Assembly: GCA_019116185.1 (NCBI GenBank)
Contig: DXCD01000127.1
Span: forward strand, 1 to 27,713
Origin: Candidatus Mediterraneibacter stercorigallinarum
GTDB taxonomy: Bacteria; Bacillota; Clostridia; Lachnospirales; Lachnospiraceae
Direction of reading: 5' to 3'
DNA: 27,713 bases
The position numbers and the translations under genes were made by a program. Of the stretch, positions 15,111 through 23,630 are shown in pieces (the first letter of the stretch is position 1; the number at the start of each line of letters is the position of its first letter). Under the pieces are notes generated by a model, which worked only from the letters and a program-made list of their open reading frames with translations, made no database searches and was not told where the DNA came from.

Positions 15111-16262
15111 TCAATGTTTTTCCGTTTCCGCCTCTTTTCCCGGCTCTTCCCGGAGCCCCAATATCCCTTCGATCAATATTTTCACGTCATCAAAGATATA
15201 GTCAAACGCCCCTGCCTGACACATATTAATGAGTACCATCCCTATGGGCACTGCAAGGATCATCCAGAGCACGCCGCCCATCCGATATCCGATATACAGA
15301 AGCAGCAGCGTTACGAGAGGATTCAGTCCCACGCTGTCTCCCACCAGCTTCGGCTGAAGGAGCTGCCTGACCACCTGCGTCACTACATAAAGAACCGCCA
15401 GGGCCACTGTGGTCTTATAATCTCCCATAAAAAATTCATATACCGCCCACGGGATCATCGCTGTCCCCGTGCCGAAGAAAGGCAGAAAATCCAGAAACGA
15501 TATCAGCAGCGCCACCAGAACAAAATACCCTGTCCCGAGAAAGCCAAGTCCCACAAGAAGGATCAAAAACACGATCCCCATAATCTTAAACTGCGCCTTA
15601 AAATACCCGCCAACAGCATATTTAAGATAGTCCATGACCAATGTCATTCTCTTCTGAACAGCTTCCGGCGCAGTCCTTTTCAGCCATCCCAGCACTTCTT
15701 CCCTCTGTACGATGAAGAAATAGGCAGACATGACTGCCACAATAAACGAAATCAGGTAATACGGCACTCTCCTCGCAATATTTCCAGCAGCATTTACTGT
15801 AGGCTCACTGATGTCGGATACAAGATTCCCCATATAGTTGTCCAGATTTTTCACCACTGCATTCCACCCGTTCCGGATCCCTCCCGGCAGCCGTTCAAAA
15901 ATGCCGGACAGTGTATCTCCGATCTGCCTTAACCCTTCTTCAAGCTGAGCATACATCTCCGGGAAATTCCTGACCAGATCCCCGATCTCCTGCACCAGCC
16001 GGCTGATACCGAAATACAGCGCCAGAACGATCGCCGCCAGCACAAGGATAACAATCAGGGCGGATCCCAGCTTTTTCACGATCCGAAGCCTTTTTTCCAG
16101 CCAGTTCACAAGCGGAGCCGCGATGGCCGCGATAATCCATCCTATGACAAATGGCATAAGAAATCCGATAAGTTTGATTCCAATGATCACAAATGCCGCT
16201 GTGGCAAGCAGGCTGAACAAAAGCCGCACCCCCACCTGCCAGTATGGACGCCTCTTTTCCAT
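15111..16262 (-). CDS. AI-2E family transporter (UPF0118 type membrane protein)
   Basis: 383 residues with about eight membrane helices: an N-terminal pair (about 12-50), one at about 65-85, a soluble amphipathic stretch (about 90-160), then a helix-rich C-terminal half containing VALLISFLDFLPFFGTGTAMIPW and the family's PKLVGDSVGLNPLVTLLLLYIGYRMGG-like region (about residues 308-335). Family members include TqsA-like exporters and Na+/H+ antiporters, so the transported species is unknown. The start at 16262 follows GGGAGG. It lies 15 nt after engB on the same strand and is probably the last gene of the lon-engB transcript. It has a highly charged tail (EEPGKEAETEKH). Confidence 0.9.
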   Translation of the reverse strand: MEKRRPYWQVGVRLLFSLLATAAFVIIGIKLIGFLMPFVIGWIIAAIAAPLVNWLEKRLRIVKKLGSALIVILVLAAIVLALYFGISRLVQEIGDLVRNFPEMYAQLEEGLRQIGDTLSGIFERLPGGIRNGWNAVVKNLDNYMGNLVSDISEPTVNAAGNIARRVPYYLISFIVAVMSAYFFIVQREEVLGWLKRTAPEAVQKRMTLVMDYLKYAVGGYFKAQFKIMGIVFLILLVGLGFLGTGYFVLVALLISFLDFLPFFGTGTAMIPWAVYEFFMGDYKTTVALAVLYVVTQVVRQLLQPKLVGDSVGLNPLVTLLLLYIGYRMGGVLWMILAVPIGMVLINMCQAGAFDYIFDDVKILIEGILGLREEPGKEAETEKH

Positions 16263-16277
16263 CCTTATCCTCCCGAA

Positions 16278-16868
16278 TTAATTTATCTCAGATTCTGTCT
16301 CAATGAATTCCCAGATCTCATCCCGTCCCTGCTTTGTCACGGACGAAAACGGGATAACCCTTGTTCCCGGCACAAGAGCCAGACCTTCCTTTAACATTTT
16401 AACATGCTTCTGCACCTGGCTGCGCTTTATTTTATCTAATTTTGTTGCAATAATGACAGGTTCATATCCCTGATCCACGATCCACTTATACATCATCTTA
16501 TCATTCGCCGAAGGTTCGTGCCGGATATCAATGAGCAGGAACACTGCCCTGAGCTGCCCGGAGCCATGCAGATACCGCTCGATCATTTTCCCCCACTGCA
16601 CTTTTTCTTTTTCAGACACCTTCGCGTATCCATATCCCGGAAGGTCCACCAGATACAGTGCGTCATTGATATTGTAGAAATTGATAGTCTGAGTCTTTCC
16701 CGGAGTCGCTGAAATACGCGCATAGGATTTCCGGTTCATAAGCGCATTGATCAGAGACGATTTTCCCACATTGGACTTGCCCGCAAACGCCACCTCAGGC
16801 TTATCGTTCTCAGGCAGACTGCTTGTGATTCCACATACTGTTTCAAGATTTATACTTTTTATTACCAT
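16278..16868 (-). CDS. engB: Ribosome biogenesis GTP-binding protein EngB (YsxC/YihA)
   Basis: Essential GTPase needed for late 50S subunit assembly. The 196 residues carry G1 GKSNVGKSS, the G2 region TPGKTQTINF, G3 DLPGYGYA, G4 TKLDKI and G5 SSVT in order. The frame is open 20 codons further upstream, but AGGAGG five bases before ATG 16868 sets the start, and the upstream residues are a low-complexity basic run unlike the family. It begins 25 nt after the lon stop codon; lon-engB is a widely conserved Firmicutes gene pair. Confidence 0.97.
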   Translation of the reverse strand: MVIKSINLETVCGITSSLPENDKPEVAFAGKSNVGKSSLINALMNRKSYARISATPGKTQTINFYNINDALYLVDLPGYGYAKVSEKEKVQWGKMIERYLHGSGQLRAVFLLIDIRHEPSANDKMMYKWIVDQGYEPVIIATKLDKIKRSQVQKHVKMLKEGLALVPGTRVIPFSSVTKQGRDEIWEFIETESEIN

Positions 16869-16893
16869 ATCTTCCTCCTGCCGCAGGCCTGTG

Positions 16894-19242
16894 CTATCCT
16901 GCCGCTTCCTCTGCCTTTTCCGGCGCATCCGCCAAAGCTTCTTTCAACACTTCTTCCATATTTTCCACAGGAAGGATCTCAAGCCCCTTTGTGATCTCAG
17001 AGGATAGTTCCTCCACATCCACCCTGTTTTTCTTCGGGATGAGCACAGTCCTGATCCCTGCGCTCTTTGCTGCCAGCAGTTTCTCCTTTAATCCTCCGAT
17101 AGGAAGCACGCGTCCCCGCAGGGTGATCTCCCCTGTCATAGCCAGGTCCGCGCGGACTTTCTTCTCTGTAATGGCAGAGAACATTGCCGTTGCCATGGTA
17201 ATGCCCGCGGACGGCCCGTCCTTTGGCACTGCCCCTTCCGGAATATGTACATGGATATCATGCTTCTCAAAGAAATCTTCCGGAATGCCGTATTTCCGGC
17301 TGACAGAACGGATATAACTGATTCCTGTCTGAGCGGATTCCTTCATTACATCACCGAGCTGGCCGGTCAGCATGATTTCCCCGCTGCCCGGCATCACGTT
17401 CACCTCGATCTGAAGAGTGTCTCCACCCACGCTCGTCCATGCAAGCCCGCGGACAATACCGATTTCCGGCGCCGGATTTGCCATCTGATAAGTATATTTC
17501 TCTTTCCCTAAGAATCTGTGGATATTCCGGTCTGTCACCGCGATCTTCCCACGGTCTGTTGTCAGGATTTCTTTGGCTGCTTTTCTGCATATATTGCCGA
17601 TCTCCCGCTCAAGCTGTCTTACTCCGGCTTCTTTTGTATAGTTGCGCGCCATCTTCCAGATCGCATGCCGGCTGAAGGTGAGCTGTTCACCGGAAAGCCC
17701 ATGCTTTTCCAGCTGTTTGGGGATCAGATGCTCCATGGCGATATGCAGCTTCTCATTCTCAGTGTAACTGCTGATCTCAATCACTTCCATACGGTCCAGG
17801 AGCGGCCGCGGTATCGTCTGCAGAGTATTCGCTGTTGTAATAAACATGACTTCCGAAAGGTCCAGCGGGACTTCCAGATAATGATCCCGGAATTTACTGT
17901 TCTGCTCGCTGTCCAACACTTCAAGAAGAGCGGAGAACGTGTCTCCTTTATAGTCTGTGCTCACCTTGTCGATCTCGTCCAGCAGCATGACCGGATTCTT
18001 TACTCCCGCGGAACGGAGCCCGTTCGCTATACGTCCGGGCATTGCTCCCACATATGTCTTCCTGTGTCCCCGGATCTCCGCCTCGTCTCTGACTCCTCCC
18101 AGTGAAATGCGTACATAAGGTTTCTTAAGAGCTCTTGCCAGAGACTTTGCAATCGAAGTCTTACCCGTGCCGGGAGGTCCGGCCAGGCAGAGGATGGGGC
18201 TGTTCCCTTTCTTTGTCAGGGTCCGCACGGCAAGGAATTCCAGGATGCGCTCTTTCACCTGCTCCAGCCCGTAATGATCCTCCTCCAGCACCTGCTTTGC
18301 GTATTCAATATCATTGTTATCTGCCGCCGCTTTGTCCCAGGGCATTTCCAGCAGAGTTTCAATATAAGTACGTATCACTCCGCTCTCTGCCGGAGAATTC
18401 ATGGAGCTCTTAAAGCGGTTAATCTCCTTCTGAAGCTTCTCTTTGACCTCCTTGGGGGCTTTCAGTTTCTTCAGCTCTGCTTCGAATTCTTCTGCGTCTG
18501 ATACTGCGGAGTCTTCACCAAGCTCCTCTCTTATGAGTTTTAACTGTTCACGCAGAATATATTCTCTCTGGTGTTTATCGACCCTCTCTTTTACCTTTCT
18601 CTGGATCTCCTCCTTGATGTTCATGATCTGGACCTCATTGACCAGTTTAAAGGCAAGCTTATCATACCGTTTCTTAAGGTCTGTCTCATTCAGGATTTCC
18701 TGCTGGTCCGCATAATAGAGCGGAATATTCGCCGCGATCTCGTCCACCAGCTTTCTGAGGCCTTTGACTTCCAGAAGCTGGGAGACAGATTCCTTGGACA
18801 TCTTCCCATTCTTTGCCGCATATTCTACAAGCATATCCTTGAGGCTCCGCTCCATTGCCTCTGTGTTTGTATCCTCCGGCAGGACCGGGTCCGCTTCTTC
18901 TAAAATCTCTACTTTTGCCCGCAGATACGGTTCGGAAAATTCAATTTCCTTCAGTTTTCCTCTGACCTCTCCGGAAACAAGCACCCGTACGATCTGTTTC
19001 GGCAGTTTGATGATCTGTCTGACAGCAGCCACGGTACCGATCTCATACACATCATCCGCCCCCGGCTCTTCCTTGTCGATTGATCTCTGAGCAGTGAGAA
19101 ATATCTTCTGCTCCTCAACCATCGCCTCCTGAACAGCCGCGATAGACCGCTCCCGGCTCACGTCGAAATGTACGACCATCCCGGGCATGATGGTCAGCCC
19201 CCTTAAGGGAACCATGGGCAGGCTCTTTATCTCATTGTCCAT
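16894..19242 (-). CDS. lon: ATP-dependent protease Lon
   Basis: Cytoplasmic AAA+ serine protease that degrades misfolded and regulatory proteins. In 782 residues: N-terminal substrate domain (about 1-200), coiled-coil linker (about 205-285), Walker A GPPGTGKT (355-362), Walker B LLDEID (420-425), and a C-terminal protease domain with the catalytic dyad S678 (PKDGPSAG) and K721 (GGLKEKLLAA). The length equals that of typical LonA. AGGAGG lies seven bases before the ATG. It is downstream of clpX after a terminator, so it may be transcribed from its own promoter in 19243-19340, and it is followed closely by engB. The alanine/glutamate-rich tail is normal variation. Confidence 0.98.
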   Translation of the reverse strand: MDNEIKSLPMVPLRGLTIMPGMVVHFDVSRERSIAAVQEAMVEEQKIFLTAQRSIDKEEPGADDVYEIGTVAAVRQIIKLPKQIVRVLVSGEVRGKLKEIEFSEPYLRAKVEILEEADPVLPEDTNTEAMERSLKDMLVEYAAKNGKMSKESVSQLLEVKGLRKLVDEIAANIPLYYADQQEILNETDLKKRYDKLAFKLVNEVQIMNIKEEIQRKVKERVDKHQREYILREQLKLIREELGEDSAVSDAEEFEAELKKLKAPKEVKEKLQKEINRFKSSMNSPAESGVIRTYIETLLEMPWDKAAADNNDIEYAKQVLEEDHYGLEQVKERILEFLAVRTLTKKGNSPILCLAGPPGTGKTSIAKSLARALKKPYVRISLGGVRDEAEIRGHRKTYVGAMPGRIANGLRSAGVKNPVMLLDEIDKVSTDYKGDTFSALLEVLDSEQNSKFRDHYLEVPLDLSEVMFITTANTLQTIPRPLLDRMEVIEISSYTENEKLHIAMEHLIPKQLEKHGLSGEQLTFSRHAIWKMARNYTKEAGVRQLEREIGNICRKAAKEILTTDRGKIAVTDRNIHRFLGKEKYTYQMANPAPEIGIVRGLAWTSVGGDTLQIEVNVMPGSGEIMLTGQLGDVMKESAQTGISYIRSVSRKYGIPEDFFEKHDIHVHIPEGAVPKDGPSAGITMATAMFSAITEKKVRADLAMTGEITLRGRVLPIGGLKEKLLAAKSAGIRTVLIPKKNRVDVEELSSEITKGLEILPVENMEEVLKEALADAPEKAEEAAG

Positions 19243-19284
19243 TTATTCTCCTCCTGATCTTAATGTTCTGTCATCAAAGAAACA

Positions 19285-19302
19285 AAGTGGGCAGGCCCAC
19301 TT
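19285..19302 (-). terminator. Second hairpin in the clpX-lon gap
   Basis: AAGTGGG and CCCACTT pair around a 4-nt loop. On the minus strand it is followed by TGTTTCTTT. It may be a second, weaker terminator after clpX or a leader structure of lon; its position about 45-60 nt before the lon start allows either. An adjacent GCCTGCAGGC palindrome (about 19305-19314) could pair in an alternative fold. Confidence 0.4.
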
Positions 19303-19340
19303 CAGCCTGCAGGCAAGTCTAAAGGTCTTTCCTACAGAAT

Positions 19341-19378
19341 AAAAAGGCGGGCACATATGGCAACTCCATTGTACCCGC
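19341..19378 (-). terminator. clpX intrinsic terminator
   Basis: On the minus strand GCGGG...CCCGC (outer 5 bp) with inner ACA/TGT and ATGG/CCAT pairing forms a 32-nt hairpin (19347-19378) that starts 14 nt after the clpX stop codon. CTTTTTATTCTG follows it directly. Structure and T-run are a good match for Rho-independent termination. Confidence 0.8.
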
Positions 19379-19391
19379 TCTGCGCCGTCTG

Positions 19392-20663
19392 TTATGCACT
19401 CTCTGTTGTCAGGAATGACCTCCGCTCCTCGCCGTCACGCAGATACAGCGGTTTTCCTGTTCCATTTACTGCCTCTTTCGTGATCCGGCATTCTTTGATT
19501 GTCTCGTCTGACGGCACCTGATACATGGTGTCCATCATGATTTTCTCCATGATGGCCCGAAGTCCTCTTGCTCCGGTCTTTCTCTTCAGGGTCGTCTCTG
19601 CTATCTCGACCAAAGCCTCCCTGTCAAACTCGAGCTTCACGCCGTCCAGCTCCAGCAGCTTCTGATACTGCTTCACAATGGAGCTCTTTGGCTCTGTCAG
19701 GATTCTGATCAGAGCTTCCTTGTCCAGCAGATCCAGGGACACTGTAACAGGCAGCCTTCCCACCAATTCCGGAATCAATCCGTATTTCACCAGATCCTGG
19801 GGCAGCACTTCATGCAGCAGCACATCCATGTCATACTCATGCTTTGTGGCAATCTCCGCATTAAATCCGATGGATTTCCTGTCGAGCCGTGTCTCAATGA
19901 TCTTATCAATCCCTTCAAACGCGCCGCCGCAGATAAACAGAATATTCGTGGTGTCAATCTGTATCAATTCCTGATGCGGATGCTTGCGTCCGCCCTGCGG
20001 AGGCACAGATGCGACTGTTCCCTCAATGATCTTTAAAAGTGCCTGCTGCACACCCTCGCCGGAAACATCCCGGGTTATAGACGGGTTCTCAGACTTTCTT
20101 GTAATCTTGTCGATCTCATCAATGTAGATGATCCCGTGCTCTGCGCGTTCAATGTCACCGTCTGCTGCCTGGATCACTTTGAGAAGGATATTTTCCACAT
20201 CCTCTCCTACATACCCTGCCTCTGTCAGCGCTGTTGCATCTGCGATTGCAAACGGAACGTTCAAGATCTTCGCAAGTGTCTGCGCTAGCAGTGTCTTTCC
20301 GCATCCCGTAGGGCCGAGCATAAGAATATTGCTTTTCTGAAGCTCCACGCCCAGATCCTGCTCTGCCATGATCCTCTTATAGTGATTGTAGACGGCGACC
20401 GAGAGCACTTTCTTCGCTTCGTCCTGCCCGATCACATAGTCATCCAGAAAAGCCTTTATCTCTTCCGGTGTCAGCAGATTAATATCATCAAATGTATCTC
20501 TCTCTCTGTAATCCAGTTCTTCCTCTATGATCTCCGAACAGATCCCGATACACTCATCGCAGATGTATGTTCCGTTCGGTCCTGCAATCAGCTTCCGCAC
20601 CTGCGCCTGCGTCTTGTTGCAGAAAGAGCATCTCACGATATCGTCTGTCATTTTCCCTGCCAT
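19392..20663 (-). CDS. clpX: ClpXP protease ATPase subunit ClpX
   Basis: AAA+ unfoldase that feeds tagged proteins to ClpP. The 423 residues open with the C4 zinc-binding domain (C12, C15, C35, C38) and the segment IAGPNGTYICDEC. Walker A GPTGCGKT is at 117-124, Walker B appears as IIYIDEIDKI, and the ClpP-contacting loop appears as the family's IGF-type tripeptide in RKSIGFNAE. The ATG at 20663 follows GAGGTG; an in-frame ATG four codons later is also possible. It lies 21 nt after clpP and ends in a strong terminator. Confidence 0.98.
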   Translation of the reverse strand: MAGKMTDDIVRCSFCNKTQAQVRKLIAGPNGTYICDECIGICSEIIEEELDYRERDTFDDINLLTPEEIKAFLDDYVIGQDEAKKVLSVAVYNHYKRIMAEQDLGVELQKSNILMLGPTGCGKTLLAQTLAKILNVPFAIADATALTEAGYVGEDVENILLKVIQAADGDIERAEHGIIYIDEIDKITRKSENPSITRDVSGEGVQQALLKIIEGTVASVPPQGGRKHPHQELIQIDTTNILFICGGAFEGIDKIIETRLDRKSIGFNAEIATKHEYDMDVLLHEVLPQDLVKYGLIPELVGRLPVTVSLDLLDKEALIRILTEPKSSIVKQYQKLLELDGVKLEFDREALVEIAETTLKRKTGARGLRAIMEKIMMDTMYQVPSDETIKECRITKEAVNGTGKPLYLRDGEERRSFLTTESA

Positions 20664-20684
20664 AAACTGTCACCTCATACAATA

Positions 20685-21266
20685 TTAGTGATTTACGATC
20701 ACTTCATCGATCAGGCCGTAAGCCTTTGCCTCTTCCGCGGACATGAAATTATCACGCTCTGTGTCAGCCTTGATCTTCTCAAGATCCTGTCCTGTATTTG
20801 CAGCCAGGATCTCATTCAATTTCTGTTTCGTGCGAAGGATATGCTCCGCCGCGATCTGGATCTCTGTCGCCTGTCCCTGAGCTCCGCCTGACGGCTGATG
20901 GATCATGATCTCCGCATTGGGAAGCGCAAATCTCTTCCCTTTCTTTCCTCCGGAAAGCAGGAACGCGCCCATGCTCGCAGCCATGCCGATACATACAGTG
21001 GACACATCGCACTTGATATACTGCATCGTATCATAGATGGCAAGCCCCGCTGTAACAGAACCACCAGGGCTGTTGATATACAGCTGGATATCCTTGTCCG
21101 GGTCATCAGCTTCCAGGAAAAGAAGCTGCGCCACAACTACACTGGCGGACACGTCATTTACCTCTTCCCCGAGGAAGATAATCCTCTCCTTTAACAGCCT
21201 CGAATAAATATCGTAAGAGCGCTCCCCTCTGCTCGTCTGTTCAATGACATAAGGTACTAAACTCAT
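20685..21266 (-). CDS. clpP: ATP-dependent Clp protease proteolytic subunit ClpP
   Basis: Serine protease that forms the 14-subunit chamber used by ClpX. The 193 residues have the catalytic triad S98 (GMAASMGAF), H123 (MIHQPSGG) and D172 (TERDNFMSA). The open frame extends 27 codons upstream, but that stretch covers a hairpin and the upstream leader; ATG 21266 after GAAAGGGG is the start and gives the normal length. The N-terminal MSLVPYVIEQTSRGERSYDI is typical of the mature form after a very short propeptide. It lies between tig and clpX on the same strand. I see no CtsR-type heptamer repeats upstream. Confidence 0.98.
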   Translation of the reverse strand: MSLVPYVIEQTSRGERSYDIYSRLLKERIIFLGEEVNDVSASVVVAQLLFLEADDPDKDIQLYINSPGGSVTAGLAIYDTMQYIKCDVSTVCIGMAASMGAFLLSGGKKGKRFALPNAEIMIHQPSGGAQGQATEIQIAAEHILRTKQKLNEILAANTGQDLEKIKADTERDNFMSAEEAKAYGLIDEVIVNH

Positions 21267-21286
21267 TTCTATACCCCTTTCTGAAT

Positions 21287-21305
21287 AAGCCGGCTTTCCC
21301 GGCTT
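21287..21305 (-). promoter_or_regulatory. Short hairpin in the clpP leader
   Basis: AAGCCGG and CCGGCTT pair perfectly around a 5-nt loop and end about 20 nt before the clpP start codon, just upstream of the GAAAGGGG ribosome binding site. There is no T-run. It could affect mRNA stability or initiation. Confidence 0.5.
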
Positions 21306-21327
21306 CGTGTATTCTGTCTTTAGTGAC

Positions 21328-21356
21328 AGGAGGTGTGCCTGCGGCACACCTCCTTA
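21328..21356 (-). promoter_or_regulatory. Perfect 12-bp intercistronic hairpin between tig and clpP
   Basis: On the minus strand AGGAGGTGTGCC and GGCACACCTCCT pair around a 3-nt loop, 10 nt after the tig stop codon. The left arm with its two preceding bases reads TAAGGAGGTG, a full-length Shine-Dalgarno sequence, and the right arm reads CACCTCCT, like the 3' tail of 16S rRNA. No T-run follows (GTCACTAAAG), so it is more likely a processing or stabilising stem than a terminator. Confidence 0.6.
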
Positions 21357-21365
21357 GAATCTGAA

Positions 21366-22655
21366 TTAACCTTCTACTGCCGCGTCTGCGATCAGTGTCA
21401 CTGCCTCCTGAACCGCAATATCCTCTTTCATCTGCTGTTTCTCGTTGTCGCCCATGAACTCTTTGAGCTTCTCAACTTCCATCTGGTAGGAATCTGCCAT
21501 CTTCTTCAGTTCCTCGTCCAGACGCTCATCAGACACTTCGATATTCTCTTCAGCTGCTACTGCCTCGAGAACAAGTCTTGTGCGGATACGTTTCTCAGCC
21601 TGCGGACGGAATTCTTCCATCATCTTTTCCTCTGAAAGTCCTGTAAACTGGAAATACTGCTCCAGGCTCATTCCCTGCTGCATAATACGGCGCGCGAAGT
21701 CATCTGCCATCTGCTTTGTCTGAAGATCAATCATCGGCTCCGGAATATCGATCTCCGCGTTTGCAACAGCCTGCTCCACAGCCTGATCTTCTTTCTTCTG
21801 TCTTCCCTGGCGCTCTTTGCGCTCTTTGATCTTCGCCTTTACCTCTGCCTTGTATGCGTCAACAGTCTCGCTCTTCTCAGAAACATCGGACACGAACTCG
21901 TCATCCAGTTCCGGAATCTCTTTCGCCTTGATCTCATGTACTGTGCATTTAAACACCGCTTCTTTTCCGGCAAGCTCTTTTGCCTGATATTCTTCCGGGA
22001 ATGTCACATTGACTTCCGTCTCTTTCCCGATCTCAGCTCCGATCAGCTGCTCCTCAAATCCCGGGATAAACGCGCCGGATCCGATGGTCAGCGGATAATT
22101 CTCTCCCTTGCCGCCTTCAAACGCGACACCGTCTACAAATCCTTCAAAATCAAGGATAACCTGATCCTTGTCCTGAACCGCGCGGTCTGTAACCTCTATT
22201 GTCCTCGCATTGCGCTCACGCTCTTTGTCGATCTCCTCGTCAACTTCCTTCTGTGTCACTCTCGTAGAAACTTTATCCACTTTCAGGCCTTTATATTCGC
22301 CCAGGGTAACTTCCGGTTTCACGGCAACCTCTGCTGTGAAGATGAACGGTTTGCCCTTCTCGAGCTGTGTGATTGCGACCTTCGGCTGAGAGACAATATC
22401 AAGCTCACACTCATCATAAGCCTTTCCATATGCCTCTGATATCATATGATTTGCAGCCTCGTCATAGAACACTTCCGGTCCATACATTTTCTCGATCATC
22501 TGGCGCGGCACCTTGCCCTTGCGGAATCCCGGGAGACTGATCTTGCTGCGTTCCTTCAGATATGCAGCCTGAAGAGCCTTCTCCACATCCTCTGCTGACA
22601 CCTCAATCGTCAGCTTCGCCATATTATGTTCTAATTTTTCTACCTGTAAACTCAT
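21366..22655 (-). CDS. tig: Trigger factor
   Basis: Ribosome-bound chaperone with prolyl isomerase activity that receives nascent chains. The 429 residues show the three-domain family layout: a ribosome-binding N-domain with the signature GFRKGKVPRQMIEKMYG (about 44-60), the FKBP-type domain (about 150-245) seen in VILDFEGFVDGVAFEGG and GFEEQLIGAEIGKE, and the helical C-terminal arms. AGGAGG lies six bases before the ATG. It opens the tig-clpP-clpX-lon block, an order common in Firmicutes. A promoter with an extended -10 lies about 70 nt upstream. Confidence 0.98.
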   Translation of the reverse strand: MSLQVEKLEHNMAKLTIEVSAEDVEKALQAAYLKERSKISLPGFRKGKVPRQMIEKMYGPEVFYDEAANHMISEAYGKAYDECELDIVSQPKVAITQLEKGKPFIFTAEVAVKPEVTLGEYKGLKVDKVSTRVTQKEVDEEIDKERERNARTIEVTDRAVQDKDQVILDFEGFVDGVAFEGGKGENYPLTIGSGAFIPGFEEQLIGAEIGKETEVNVTFPEEYQAKELAGKEAVFKCTVHEIKAKEIPELDDEFVSDVSEKSETVDAYKAEVKAKIKERKERQGRQKKEDQAVEQAVANAEIDIPEPMIDLQTKQMADDFARRIMQQGMSLEQYFQFTGLSEEKMMEEFRPQAEKRIRTRLVLEAVAAEENIEVSDERLDEELKKMADSYQMEVEKLKEFMGDNEKQQMKEDIAVQEAVTLIADAAVEG

Positions 22656-22727
22656 TTTCTTCCTCCTTGAATGCGCAAAATCATGCCACTTCTCCCGTCA
22701 TGAGAGGACATTTGCAGTCATTGAAAC

Positions 22728-22756
22728 AGTATAGCACACAGATAGCCGGATTTCCA
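22728..22756 (-). promoter_or_regulatory. Likely tig promoter (extended -10)
   Basis: TATACT (-10, 22728-22733) with TGC immediately upstream forms an extended -10, 17 nt from a weak -35 TGGAAA (22751-22756). The transcript would carry a leader of about 65 nt. The rest of the gap 22656-22890 holds only the terminator at 22845-22878. Confidence 0.5.
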
Positions 22757-22844
22757 GTATTTTTTCAATATTTTCGCCTGTTTACGGCTCTTTTTTATCT
22801 GTTTCACTCCTCCCGGCAGACGCTCTGACAGCTGCCGCGGCGCG

Positions 22845-22878
22845 AAAAAGACCGGTTCCTTTCGGAAATCCCGGTCTT
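22845..22878 (-). terminator. Terminator of the surface-protein/phosphoesterase operon
   Basis: On the minus strand AAGACCGG and CCGGTCTT (22871-22878 with 22848-22855) form the outer stem, with an inner TTCC/GGAA stem and TTTC-type loop. A TTTTT run follows (22845-22849). It lies 12 nt past the stop codon of the gene at 22891. Confidence 0.8.
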
Positions 22879-22890
22879 CCTGACATCACT

Positions 22891-23550
22891 TTATGCAGTT
22901 CTGAATTTGGGCATGCTTTTCTTTTTCTTCAAGAATGCTCCCTTCCTTTTCTTCCAGAAAATAAAGCCTCCTCCCAGAACAACGGCCGCAATAATCAGAT
23001 AAAACCAAATCGTAGCGTAGAATGGCGCTTTCACCTCGGGCAGCTCCACTTCATAGGGACCGGTTATCTCGATCTCCTCTGCTGCCACGCTGGTCACCAC
23101 CTGAATCTCCGGTATTTCCAACACTTCCCCGCCGGCCGCCGTATCATACGGAAGGTTTACCGTGATCTCGCACAGTTCTACCTCCTCTCCGGTCAGTTCT
23201 CCTGACATAACAGCCAGATACATGACGCCATCTTTATAAACATTCTCTGTCGCGGTCCCTCCCGCTTTATTTTCAATGACAACATTGTCCTTATTTTCTG
23301 ATTTTACATGGATTTCATATCCTTCTACTAAATCCGCCCCGCTGACACTTACTGTTGTCTTGTATTGTGCGTGGGCAGCTTTCCTCTCAACCTGAGGTTC
23401 GGAAAATTTACACTCTAACTTTGTTTCCTGTGTTTCGGTTTCTGTATTTACACTTTCATTCTGTTCCACTGTTTCCTGTGCAGCATATATTGTTTTGCTA
23501 AATCCGGCCAGGATCATACATGTCAGCACCAGCGCTGGAATTTTTTTCAT
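22891..23550 (-). CDS. Secreted, C-terminally membrane-anchored surface protein, possibly cohesin-like
   Basis: 219 residues: a signal peptide (about 1-24, cut near IYA-AQE), an acidic threonine/glutamate-rich linker (25-45), a beta-rich external domain (about 46-160), a second short beta segment, one membrane helix (about 183-203) and a lysine-rich cytoplasmic tail (KKRKGAFLKKKKSMPK). The external domain (VSGADLVEGYEIHVKSE, DGVMYLAVMSGEL, CEITVNLP) resembles the beta sandwich of cohesins, but I cannot prove it. There is no LPXTG sorting signal. It follows the phosphoesterase gene by 80 nt and shares its terminator. GGGAGG precedes the ATG. It could be a surface receptor for the neighbouring enzyme. 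Confidence 0.75.
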   Translation of the reverse strand: MKKIPALVLTCMILAGFSKTIYAAQETVEQNESVNTETETQETKLECKFSEPQVERKAAHAQYKTTVSVSGADLVEGYEIHVKSENKDNVVIENKAGGTATENVYKDGVMYLAVMSGELTGEEVELCEITVNLPYDTAAGGEVLEIPEIQVVTSVAAEEIEITGPYEVELPEVKAPFYATIWFYLIIAAVVLGGGFIFWKKRKGAFLKKKKSMPKFRTA

Positions 23551-23578
23551 GTGTACCCTCCCAATTCATTCATTATGG

Positions 23579-23602
23579 CTCCCCGCAGAAATCTGCGGGG
23601 AG
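23579..23602 (-). promoter_or_regulatory. 10-bp hairpin between the phosphoesterase and surface-protein genes
   Basis: CTCCCCGCAG and CTGCGGGGAG pair perfectly around a 4-nt loop, 28 nt past the phosphoesterase stop codon and about 15 nt before the ribosome binding site of the next gene. No T-run follows on either strand, so it is probably an intercistronic stabiliser or attenuator rather than a full terminator. Confidence 0.55.
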
Positions 23603-23630
23603 TCCGTGCAGGCAGAACATGTCTTTTGTC

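Noticed and set aside
22656..22740. CtsR or CIRCE-type heat-shock operator before tig
   Set aside because: No tandem GGTCAAA heptamers and no CIRCE inverted repeat are visible here or before clpP.
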